From the NCBI GenBank assembly GCA_945910925.1, contig CAMDZX010000021.1:1-18881 (forward strand): a stretch of 18,881 nucleotides of DNA. The letters are read 5' to 3'. How positions within the stretch are numbered: the first letter of the stretch is position 1; each line of letters begins with the position of its first letter. This stretch comes from an uncultured bacterium (GTDB taxonomy: Bacteria; Cyanobacteriota; Vampirovibrionia; Gastranaerophilales; Gastranaerophilaceae). Shown one piece after another: positions 7,266 to 13,842 of the stretch. The position numbers and the translations under genes are program-made. The notes below the pieces were generated by a model, which did not search any database, was not told where the DNA came from, and saw nothing but the letters and a program-made list of their open reading frames with translations.

Positions 7266-8585
7266 TTATTCATCACAAGAATATATTCTGTTTGATAAAA
7301 TTGCAACCATTGTCCAAAATATTATTTGGATTTGCGGTCTAAAAAATACGGTATCAACCATTCCGTGAATCATAACTCCGCATATAGAAAGAAATGCAAC
7401 CGATACCCAAATAACAGATTTTGTATCATTTGAACGATAAATATACTTTGCACCATCTATAATGAGAGTAAATAAAAATCCTAAAAATGCTAAGAGCGCA
7501 AATATTCCGCTTTCAACTGCGGTTTCCAAATAAATATTATACGCACTAAGAGCATCAAATCCTGTTTTCATGTATAAGCCGTATATTTCTCTAAAGTTTT
7601 GGTTTCCCATACCTATTCCAATCGACCAATTATCTTTAAACATTTGTACGGATGCTTGATAAACATTGAACCTGAAAGAATTTGAACTGTCGGAACGCAT
7701 GGCAAATATTGAGAATACTCTTGCTCTTAATGAAGATATTCCTATAATTGCTGCAATACAACATGCTACAATACTTGATACAATGCTCAAGTATATTTTT
7801 TTATACTCTGCCCAAAAATATTTTAAACTGATAATAAATATTAATGATGAAATCAAAAATAAAGCTATGTAAGCACCTCTGCAACCTGTTAAAAATAAGG
7901 CTATTGATGAAATAAGCGAGCATAACAAAAATATCAATCCTCTTTTATAATTCCGTTGATATAAATTGTATGCGCACAACCCAAACACGGAAGATAATCC
8001 TGCAACAAGATAACCGCCCAATAAATTAGGGTTTAACGGTTGAAGTGTACCATAAACTCTTGTCATAACTTCTTCCGGATTCAAGCGTGAAGTATCTTGC
8101 CATCCTGAGATTTCACCAACCTGTATAAAATTTTGGCTTATTGCAATAACAGATTCAAATGTTACACATCCCGCTATACATAACAATATAGGTATTATAT
8201 GATGCCTGTTTGATTTTAAATGGTGTACTACTGATAAATAATAACTCAGATAAATAAATGTTTTAAAAAAACCTTTCAAGCTAAGGCTTAAAAGTGTAGA
8301 ACCTGCTACACTAACAACTGAAAGCATAAAAAATATCAACAAAAATATTTCAAACTTTTCGCATTTAAATTTTTCATCAGGCTTGGTCAAAACTTTTATA
8401 ACTGTCAAAATAAACGTTATACAACACAAATATCCTACAAAATCAGAAGATAAAAATGTTGATAAAATGAATGTCAACAGAATGGATAAATAAATAAACT
8501 TATCCAAACTTTGCAAAATTACGCTTGAGTCATAAAACCCGCTTAACGGTTTATGAATAACATCTAAAAGTCTGTTTAGAAACAT
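7266..8585 (-). CDS. O-antigen ligase / polymerase family membrane protein, IctB-like (Wzy_C)
   Basis: A 439-residue polytopic membrane protein with roughly ten to twelve hydrophobic segments. Conserved features are TRVYGTLQPLNPNLLGGYL (175-193), LTGCRGAYIALFL (232-244) near the Wzy_C domain start, and the periplasmic-loop motif SAYNIYLETAVESGI (347-361). Family members join or polymerise lipid-linked glycans, as WaaL does onto LPS. The RVY...NPNLLxGYL and SAY...LE...E.G pattern is that of cyanobacterial IctB, once called a bicarbonate transporter. Tyr349 sits where WaaL enzymes usually have His. The start is one base after the DUF4330 stop, with GAGGAA as ribosome site. It is the last gene of the hldE operon, so glycan transfer is the likelier role. 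Confidence 0.82.
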   Translation of the reverse strand: MFLNRLLDVIHKPLSGFYDSSVILQSLDKFIYLSILLTFILSTFLSSDFVGYLCCITFILTVIKVLTKPDEKFKCEKFEIFLLIFFMLSVVSVAGSTLLSLSLKGFFKTFIYLSYYLSVVHHLKSNRHHIIPILLCIAGCVTFESVIAISQNFIQVGEISGWQDTSRLNPEEVMTRVYGTLQPLNPNLLGGYLVAGLSSVFGLCAYNLYQRNYKRGLIFLLCSLISSIALFLTGCRGAYIALFLISSLIFIISLKYFWAEYKKIYLSIVSSIVACCIAAIIGISSLRARVFSIFAMRSDSSNSFRFNVYQASVQMFKDNWSIGIGMGNQNFREIYGLYMKTGFDALSAYNIYLETAVESGIFALLAFLGFLFTLIIDGAKYIYRSNDTKSVIWVSVAFLSICGVMIHGMVDTVFFRPQIQIIFWTMVAILSNRIYSCDE

Positions 8586-8586
8586 A

Positions 8587-9078
8587 TTATTCCTCTATTT
8601 TGATATCCGAAACAATACCTGACAATTTATAGGTTTTACCTTCAAGCGTGATTGGCAAACCTATCTTAACCTTATTCCCACCTACAACTGCGCCGTCTTT
8701 GGTGATTTTTGCAGTATCCGTAACCGTTACTGTTATATCGTACGTATTTGGTTGGGTTGCATCGGGTACGAATTTATAACCTGATTTTGAAGCTGAAGAA
8801 ACAGTAACCAATTTAGGTGTAGAAACAACGTCCAAAACCTCTAAATCAGAATATGGGACATTACGAATACTTATAAATGTAGTATCTTGTTTTTTTATAG
8901 GGATTTCTTTATTAGAAAGAGTAACGCCTTTTAAGTAAACCTTAAAATCAATTTTGGAAGTTGCTTCAATTTGTTTAGAGGCTGTTTCTCTATAATGTTT
9001 TATAGTCAAAACTCCCACGCATAACGCCAATAATATCCCTAAAATAATTATTATATCAACGAATTTGTTATATTTCAT
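8587..9078 (-). CDS. DUF4330-like membrane-anchored protein
   Basis: A 163-residue protein with one N-terminal membrane segment (about 6-27, VDIIIILGILLALCVGVLTI) followed by a probably extracytoplasmic beta-rich domain. The ending, with GGNKVKIGLPITLEGKTYKLSGIVSDI, fits my memory of DUF4330, a family of unknown function found in cyanobacteria and some Firmicutes; I could not search to confirm. AGGAGAG, which overlaps the hldE stop codon, places the start. It sits 9 bases after the heptose kinase gene and 1 base before the ligase gene. The context suggests a role in surface glycan assembly or export, but no catalytic motif is visible. Confidence 0.7.
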   Translation of the reverse strand: MKYNKFVDIIIILGILLALCVGVLTIKHYRETASKQIEATSKIDFKVYLKGVTLSNKEIPIKKQDTTFISIRNVPYSDLEVLDVVSTPKLVTVSSASKSGYKFVPDATQPNTYDITVTVTDTAKITKDGAVVGGNKVKIGLPITLEGKTYKLSGIVSDIKIEE

Positions 9079-9087
9079 AAATCTCTC

Positions 9088-10104
9088 CTAAATCTTATTC
9101 ATTCTTTGTTCAATTACTTCTTTAATTGCATCAATTGTTGTAGTAGCACAACCAAATTGCTTAACAACTATACTTGCCGCAATATTCCCAATAATCGCAG
9201 CATAAACAGGACTTGCACCGCACGCAATCGCAAGAGTATATAAAGCAGTAACAGTATCTCCCGCACCCGTTACATCAAAAACCTCAGCCTTATTAAATAC
9301 AGGTATTTTTGTAAATTTATCATTTTTTTCAAAAACTGCCATACCTTCAGAACCACATGTTACAAGTACAAATTCGGCATTTGTATCTTTCAGTAGCTTT
9401 TGACCGGCTCTTTTTAAATCTTCAGAATTTTTAATATCAAATCCGACATATTTTTGTGTATCGGGAAGATTTGGGGTCATGGAAGTTACATATTGATACT
9501 TATCTAAATCTTTTTGAGCATCAACAACAACAACTTTGTTATATTTTTTACAAAGCTCAATTGATTTTTCTATAACTCTATCAGTTAAAGTTCCAATATG
9601 ATAATTTGAAAGAATAACCGCATCATGTTCAGGTATTGCCTTTGCAAGATTTTCAATAATTTTATCTTCGGTTTCTTTTGAAAGCGGAGAATCTGTTTGT
9701 CTGTCTATTCTAACAATTTGTTGTGTAATAGACTGAAAACAAGAGCCGGATATTCTTGTTTTGGTGACAGTTTTTCTCTCCTTATCTTTCACCAAATATT
9801 CGCAGTTAACATTCGCATCTTCAAAAGCGGCAATCAAGTCCTCTGCCTGATAATCTTCGCCAATAATACCTAAAACACTAATTTTACCGCAGTTTATTGC
9901 AGAAACATTGTGCGCAGCGTTTGATGCTGCACCTAAGATGTGTTTAGTAAGTGTGTGTTTTAAAATCAAAACAGGAGCTTCTCTGGAAATTCTCTCAGTA
10001 TCACCATATACCATCTCATCCAGAGCTAAATCCCCAACAACCAAAACTTTGGGATTCTTTAATTTTTCTACAAACTCCAAAAGCTCTTTTTTATCTATCT
10101 TCAT
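9088..10104 (-). CDS. hldE: D-glycero-beta-D-manno-heptose-7-phosphate kinase (RfaE1-like)
   Basis: A PfkB/ribokinase-fold kinase that makes heptose 1,7-bisphosphate for ADP-heptose, the LPS inner-core sugar. From the ATG at 10104 it has 338 residues. RfaE1 features are VVGDLALDEMVYGDTERISREAP (22-44; I see all of it), GAASNAAHNV (58-67) and the C-terminal signature DVTGAGDTV (277-285) with catalytic Asp283. Bifunctional HldE carries a cytidylyltransferase domain after this; here it is absent, so this is kinase only (HldA/RfaE1 type). AGAGG precedes the 10104 ATG; upstream ATGs at 10134 and 10119 lack ribosome sites. It heads the operon with the DUF4330-like and ligase genes. Another PfkB sugar specificity is possible. 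Confidence 0.85.
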   Translation of the reverse strand: MKIDKKELLEFVEKLKNPKVLVVGDLALDEMVYGDTERISREAPVLILKHTLTKHILGAASNAAHNVSAINCGKISVLGIIGEDYQAEDLIAAFEDANVNCEYLVKDKERKTVTKTRISGSCFQSITQQIVRIDRQTDSPLSKETEDKIIENLAKAIPEHDAVILSNYHIGTLTDRVIEKSIELCKKYNKVVVVDAQKDLDKYQYVTSMTPNLPDTQKYVGFDIKNSEDLKRAGQKLLKDTNAEFVLVTCGSEGMAVFEKNDKFTKIPVFNKAEVFDVTGAGDTVTALYTLAIACGASPVYAAIIGNIAASIVVKQFGCATTTIDAIKEVIEQRMNKI

Positions 10105-10118
10105 TTTCCCTCTACTCA

Positions 10119-10147
10119 TTGAATATTTTAACAATACATTGTATAAT
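10119..10147 (+). promoter_or_regulatory. Predicted promoter for the acidic membrane protein gene
   Basis: TTGAAT (10119-10124), 17 bases, then TATAAT (10142-10147) read toward the gene at 10182. A second TATAAT lies at 10154-10159. On the minus strand TTTTTG (10166-10161), 17 bases and TACAAT (10143-10138) could serve hldE. The region is very AT-rich, so the minus-strand promoter is less certain. Confidence 0.45.
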
Positions 10148-10181
10148 TCATATTATAATACAAAAAGAGTGAGTTGGAACT

Positions 10182-10862
10182 TTGGATAACGAAAAAGAAA
10201 ACCCTAATAATGCAGAACAATCAATAGTAAGTGAAACGGATTCAATTGATGTTAATAATCTTTTGACATTGACTGATTCGGATATTACGCCTGATTTGCT
10301 AAAACAGCTTGAAATGAAGGCTCAGGAAGAACAGGCAAAACTTGATGAAGTTGATGTTAGAGAAGAAAAACAAGAATCTAAGACAGAAAATCAAGAAAGT
10401 ATTGATATACCAACCGGATTGCCGGAAGAAGACGGAGCTATAAGTATAACAGGCGAAATTACAGAAAAACCAATACCTCAGGAAGAAGAACATAAAAAAG
10501 AGGAACAAATGGATCCGCTTGAAGAAGCCCGAATGAATGCTGCTTATAAGAAGTATGTAATATACATAGATAGAGGAAATGAAAAATTTATAGATTCACT
10601 GTCGCTGGACGAAAGAAAAACATTAATTAACACAGTCTTGCACGAGCAAAATGAACTAAGCGAAGCCCAACGAGCAGAACAAAAAAGAGCAGAAATGATA
10701 ACAAAAATTTTCATTGCAATTATTACTTTTATAATTGCTGTACCGATTATATATTTCATTTTTAATGTATCATTGGAAGCAACAATACAAAACTATAGAC
10801 ATTCTAAATCAAATTTTGAAGTTCTTTATAAAGAAACAGGAAAAATAAAGGTCAGAAGATAA
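10182..10862 (+). CDS. Acidic protein with a C-terminal membrane segment, unknown function
   Basis: Not recognised. The start is TTG at 10182; a stop codon at 10170 in the same frame rules out a longer protein, and the nearest ATG would lose over 40 residues. Residues 1-118 are strongly acidic and low in complexity (many Glu, Asp, Gln), probably disordered. Residues 119-172 look helical and charged (YIDRGNEKFIDSLSLDERK, then NELSEAQRAEQKRAEM). One membrane helix follows at about 173-196, and a short basic tail ends in KIKVRR. The long acidic N-terminus is probably cytoplasmic, which suggests a tail-anchored-like topology. It is divergent from hldE and ends exactly where the convergent gene ends. 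Confidence 0.7.
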   Translation: MDNEKENPNNAEQSIVSETDSIDVNNLLTLTDSDITPDLLKQLEMKAQEEQAKLDEVDVREEKQESKTENQESIDIPTGLPEEDGAISITGEITEKPIPQEEEHKKEEQMDPLEEARMNAAYKKYVIYIDRGNEKFIDSLSLDERKTLINTVLHEQNELSEAQRAEQKRAEMITKIFIAIITFIIAVPIIYFIFNVSLEATIQNYRHSKSNFEVLYKETGKIKVRR

Positions 10863-11570
10863 CTAGCTGATTAAATTAGCTTTAAGTCCATCTTTTGGTG
10901 CTGTTAATTTAGCAATTTGTTGTTGCTCAAGTAACATCTTCTTCATTTGGAAGTCTTTTTCGGTTGTGTGTTTAGTGATTAATTTACCGGTAGATTTACC
11001 AAGACCAAAACCAATACAAGATGCCGCAACAAAAGCAAGACCTTTTAAAATAGCTGTATATTTATTGTTAGGTAATTTGCTTAATAGTCCTGTAGATTTT
11101 AGACCATTAACGAGCCATTTTGCAACGCCGTTGTAAATTGTGTTATTAACAGGAGCAAGTTTCAGCGCACTTTTTGCTACACCTTCAAATGCGAACATGC
11201 CGAGCATTGCTCCACCTTCTTGAATTAATGCTGATTTTTTATCTTTTGCTGAGAATGCTCTATCTAAACTTGCTAAACACAAAACAGGATTAACAGCTTT
11301 TGATGCTAAATTAACACCTTTTCCTGTCCATTCAAGAAGTTTGCTTGCTTTTTCAGATGCTTTTAGTGTATCAGTAAGAGCATTAACGTATTGTGCACCT
11401 TTTTCGGTACCTTTAGCAGCTGTAACCAAATCGTTAGAAGCACCTGCAACTTGAAAAATCGAAACAGCTTGGCGTTCTTTACAATCTGCCCTCATAGCAT
11501 TATGAGCTTTATCATTATTTGTAAATGAGAACCACATTCTCCTTACTGCGTTTGCTATTGCTTCTGACAT
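10863..11570 (-). CDS. Unrecognised Ala/Lys-rich protein with hydrophobic helices
   Basis: A 235-residue protein that I cannot assign. It has no signal peptide. The N-terminal third is rich in Ala, Lys and Ser with a predicted helical character (ALTDTLKASEKASKLLEW). Moderately hydrophobic stretches occur near 92-104, 118-138 and 172-190, and the last has a glycine-spaced pattern (AASCIGFGLGKSTGKL) like helix-packing motifs. The tail is charged (EKDFQMKKMLLEQQQ). It could associate with membranes or form helical bundles. TAGGTG lies a few bases before the ATG as a weak ribosome site. Its stop codon abuts that of the opposing gene, with no intergenic base. Possibly lineage-specific. Confidence 0.65.
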   Translation of the reverse strand: MSEAIANAVRRMWFSFTNNDKAHNAMRADCKERQAVSIFQVAGASNDLVTAAKGTEKGAQYVNALTDTLKASEKASKLLEWTGKGVNLASKAVNPVLCLASLDRAFSAKDKKSALIQEGGAMLGMFAFEGVAKSALKLAPVNNTIYNGVAKWLVNGLKSTGLLSKLPNNKYTAILKGLAFVAASCIGFGLGKSTGKLITKHTTEKDFQMKKMLLEQQQIAKLTAPKDGLKANLIS

Positions 11571-11781
11571 TTACACCTACTAAAATAAACTAACACACAT
11601 GTATATAAAGTTATTTTTTGCTATTTTTTTGCCAAATTTTGAAAAATTGTTACAAAAATTTACATATTTTGCCGTAATTGATATAAATACCAAACCTTGA
11701 TTATATAACATGTTTTTCTTGGTTTTGAAAACTAATTCTTTAAGATTACTGTTTTAGCAAATAAATAACTCCTTAGAATGA
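11571..11781. other. AT-rich intergenic stretch, nothing firm
   Basis: This is the first part of the 452-base gap between the minus-strand gene starting at 11570 and dxr at 12023. It must contain the minus-strand gene's promoter. TATATAC at about 11612-11606 (minus) could be a -10, but no -35 sits at a good distance. I see no ORF or strong hairpin here. Confidence 0.4.
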
Positions 11782-11787
11782 TACAAT
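11779..11787 (+). promoter_or_regulatory. Extended -10 promoter of the candidate ncRNA
   Basis: TGATACAAT (11779-11787) is an extended -10 (TG, one base, TACAAT). No good -35 is seen 17 bases upstream, as is common with extended -10 promoters. Transcription would start near 11794, just ahead of the structured segment. Confidence 0.45.
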
Positions 11788-11793
11788 ACGCAT

Positions 11794-11958
11794 CAAAAAT
11801 TGTTAAACTAAAAAGGTAAGTCGGTTGCCGCCGGGTACTTTCTGGATTGAAACAAAATTTTACTTTGAGACTTGAGGAGTGACTGGCTTACATCTTTTAG
11901 ATAACAAGTTTAATTTTTATATTGATAGTATTACTAAGCCTAGGATGGCTTTTTTTTT
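11794..11958 (+). ncRNA. Candidate structured non-coding RNA upstream of dxr
   Basis: About 165 bases with a predicted promoter at one end and a terminator at the other. A long interrupted stem closes it. TTAAA (11803-11807) pairs with TTTAA (11909-11913). CTAAAA (11808-11813) pairs with TTTTAG (11895-11900). GTAAGTCGG (11816-11824) pairs over nine bases, including two G-U pairs, with CTGGCTTAC (11883-11891). The 58-base interior contains a small CCGGG/UCUGG hairpin and unpaired purine-rich GAGGAG. I recognise no riboswitch, SRP, RNase P or tmRNA hallmark. A 6S-like RNA or a novel regulator is possible. dxr has its own promoter after the terminator, so this is probably a separate transcript. 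Confidence 0.5.
11936..11958 (+). terminator. Rho-independent terminator of the candidate ncRNA
   Basis: AAGCC (11936-11940) pairs with GGCTT (11947-11951) around a six-base loop, and seven T follow. The stem is short, but the T-run is good. It lies about 30 bases before the dxr promoter. Confidence 0.6.
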
Positions 11959-11987
11959 GCGTTGAATTGTGAATAATCTTCACAAAA

Positions 11988-12015
11988 TTGCCAGCCTTTT
12001 TATTTGGGGTATAAT
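11988..12015 (+). promoter_or_regulatory. Predicted dxr promoter (leaderless)
   Basis: TTGCCA (11988-11993), 16 bases, then a perfect TATAAT (12010-12015). The dxr ATG at 12023 follows after only seven bases, so the mRNA would start at or within a base or two of the start codon. Confidence 0.6.
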
Positions 12016-12022
12016 TTTTGGT

Positions 12023-13174
12023 ATGAAAAGAAGAATTAGTATTATCGGCTCTACCGGCTCTATAGGAACACAAGCTTTAGAAGTTATAGAAAAGTTGCAG
12101 GACAAATTCGAAATTGTTGCTCTTGCTGCAGGTTCAAATATTGATAAAATAAACGAACAAATTGCTAAATTTAATCCAAAATATGTTTCCGTATCGGCAT
12201 CTGCCGATAAAATAGTCGGTTGCGACAGGGTATTAACAGGAGCAGCGGGTTTAGAGGAAATATGCTCAGACAAACAAAATGATATTATTCTGATGGCATG
12301 TTCGGGTAAGATAGGGCTAAAACCGACACTAACTGCAATAAAAAACGGGATAAATATTGCTCTTGCCAACAAAGAAACTCTTGTTATGGCGGGCGATATA
12401 GTAATGAACCTTGCAAAAAAAAATGGTATATCTATCATTCCCGTAGATAGTGAACATTGTGCAATACACCAATGTATAAAAGACATCTCTCAGGTATCAA
12501 AACTTATTATTACCGCATCAGGCGGGCCTTTTCTCCATAAATCAACAGATGATATGAAAAATGCCACCGTCGATGAAGCTCTTGCTCATCCGAGATGGAA
12601 TATGGGACGTAAAATCACGGTAGATAGTGCAACATTAATGAACAAGGGTCTTGAAATAATTGAAGCACACCACTTATTTGGCATGGATTATGATAATATT
12701 GACGTTGTTATCCATCCTCAAAGTATTGTTCATTCCGCAATAGAATACGTTGACGGAAGTGTTATTGCACAAATCGGTTTGCCTAGTATGCATATCCCAA
12801 TACAGTATGCAATATGTTATCCTGACAGATTTGAAGGTATAAAATCAAAATCGTTTAGTTTCGCAGATATTGCACGTCTTGATTTTGAAAAACCTGATTA
12901 TGACAAGTTCAAATTTTTAAATCTTGCGTATTTAGCAGGACGCACAGGGGGCTCCGCAACGGTTGTGTTAAATGCTGCGGATGAAGAAGCCGTTTTTGCA
13001 TTTTTAAAAGGACATATCAAACTTTACGATATTTATCAATTAACTGAAGATATTTATAACTCGTATGAAGTTGTAAAAAATCCTTCTGTTGATGAGATTT
13101 TTGAAATTGATAAAGAAGTAAGAATCAAAACAAACGAACTAATATCAAGGAGATACGGGTGTTTGAGTATATAA
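12023..13174 (+). CDS. dxr: 1-deoxy-D-xylulose 5-phosphate reductoisomerase
   Basis: Converts DXP to 2-C-methyl-D-erythritol 4-phosphate with NADPH, the committed step of the MEP isoprenoid pathway. From the ATG at 12023 it has 383 residues, close to usual. The NADPH motif GSTGSIG is at 9-15, LANKETLV at 114-121, and metal and substrate residues lie in PVDSEHCAIHQ (Asp142, Glu144), ITASGGPF, HPRWNMGRKITVDSATLMNK and GLE (Glu211). An in-frame GTG at 11969 would add 18 residues, but these cover the promoter and lack homology to the family, so I reject it. No ribosome site precedes the ATG. The 3' end overlaps ruvA by 16 bases. Confidence 0.96.
   Translation: MKRRISIIGSTGSIGTQALEVIEKLQDKFEIVALAAGSNIDKINEQIAKFNPKYVSVSASADKIVGCDRVLTGAAGLEEICSDKQNDIILMACSGKIGLKPTLTAIKNGINIALANKETLVMAGDIVMNLAKKNGISIIPVDSEHCAIHQCIKDISQVSKLIITASGGPFLHKSTDDMKNATVDEALAHPRWNMGRKITVDSATLMNKGLEIIEAHHLFGMDYDNIDVVIHPQSIVHSAIEYVDGSVIAQIGLPSMHIPIQYAICYPDRFEGIKSKSFSFADIARLDFEKPDYDKFKFLNLAYLAGRTGGSATVVLNAADEEAVFAFLKGHIKLYDIYQLTEDIYNSYEVVKNPSVDEIFEIDKEVRIKTNELISRRYGCLSI
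13147..13152 (+). promoter_or_regulatory. Ribosome binding site fixing the ruvA GTG start
   Basis: AAGGAG at 13147-13152, inside the last codons of dxr, lies six bases before GTG 13159. It supports the GTG as the ruvA start. Confidence 0.8.
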
Positions 13175-13770
13175 AAGGTGTGCTTGAAGATAAAATAACA
13201 GGGCAGTGCGGGTTCTACCTGATTGTAGAGGTCAACGGTATTGCTTATCGACTTGAAGTTCCTGAAATTGATTACAACAATTCTCCTGAAGTATCTTCTG
13301 AAATAAAGGTTTATACTTCTTTGATTCATAAAGAGGATTCAATGTTCCTTTGCGGTTTCTTACAAAAAGAAACTCGGGATATTTTCAAGATTTTAACGTC
13401 CGTATCGGGGGTCGGCACAAAAATGGCACTGGCACTATTAGGACGTTTTGATGCTTGTGACCTTATTTCAATTGTAATAAATGAGGACTACAAGGAACTG
13501 ACATTAGCAAAAGGGGTAGGAACAAAGCTTGCGCAGAAGATTATTCTTGAGCTCAGGGATAAATTAATAAAGGCGAATATTGCGCCTGTTAAGCCTGATG
13601 ACCCGTTAATCGAAACGCAGGCGTCGAAAGATACGTTCTCGGTATTACAATCACTCGGATATGAGTACGACGAGATAAAATCATCAATAACAGTGGTATC
13701 GTCAAGACTCTCTAATCCAAATGATTCTGAAGAACTCTTGAGGGAATGTTTAAAACATTTATCGATGTAA
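13159..13770 (+). CDS. ruvA: Holliday junction branch migration protein RuvA
   Basis: RuvA tetramers bind Holliday junctions and load the RuvB motor. The 203-residue length is normal. The OB-fold domain I covers about 1-62 and starts (M)FEYIKGVLEDK. Two helix-hairpin-helix motifs follow: SVSGVGTKMALALLG (81-95) and AKGVGTKLAQKIILEL (117-132). Domain III, which touches RuvB, is at about 156-203 (DTFSVLQSLGYEYDEI). The start is GTG, 16 bases inside dxr, so translation is coupled to it. ruvB and ruvC are not in this window. Confidence 0.95.
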   Translation: MFEYIKGVLEDKITGQCGFYLIVEVNGIAYRLEVPEIDYNNSPEVSSEIKVYTSLIHKEDSMFLCGFLQKETRDIFKILTSVSGVGTKMALALLGRFDACDLISIVINEDYKELTLAKGVGTKLAQKIILELRDKLIKANIAPVKPDDPLIETQASKDTFSVLQSLGYEYDEIKSSITVVSSRLSNPNDSEELLRECLKHLSM

Positions 13771-13842
13771 AGATTTTTTAACAACATCTGTTTTGTTAGC
13801 AAAAAAAATAATTTAGAACTTTTAAATAAACAGGTGTAAGGT

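Noticed and set aside
7666..7872. Plus-strand ORF inside the ligase gene and similar frames opposite other genes
   Set aside because: They are shadows of well-supported genes with no motifs or ribosome sites.
11866..11882. Minus-strand ACTCCTCA resembling the core of cyanobacterial Yfr1
   Set aside because: Only part of the core matches, and the flanking hairpins and a minus-strand terminator are missing; probably chance.
11879..11965. Small ORF from GTG 11879 (about 28 codons)
   Set aside because: It lacks space for a ribosome site, runs through the terminator T-run and overlaps the paired RNA stem.
11969..12022. 18-residue N-terminal extension of Dxr
   Set aside because: It overlaps a consensus promoter and adds residues before the family's usual start MKRRISIIG.
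13771..13842. Hairpin TAACAA/TTGTTA after ruvA as a terminator
   Set aside because: The stem is short and followed by A rather than T on the plus strand, so it does not fit an intrinsic terminator.
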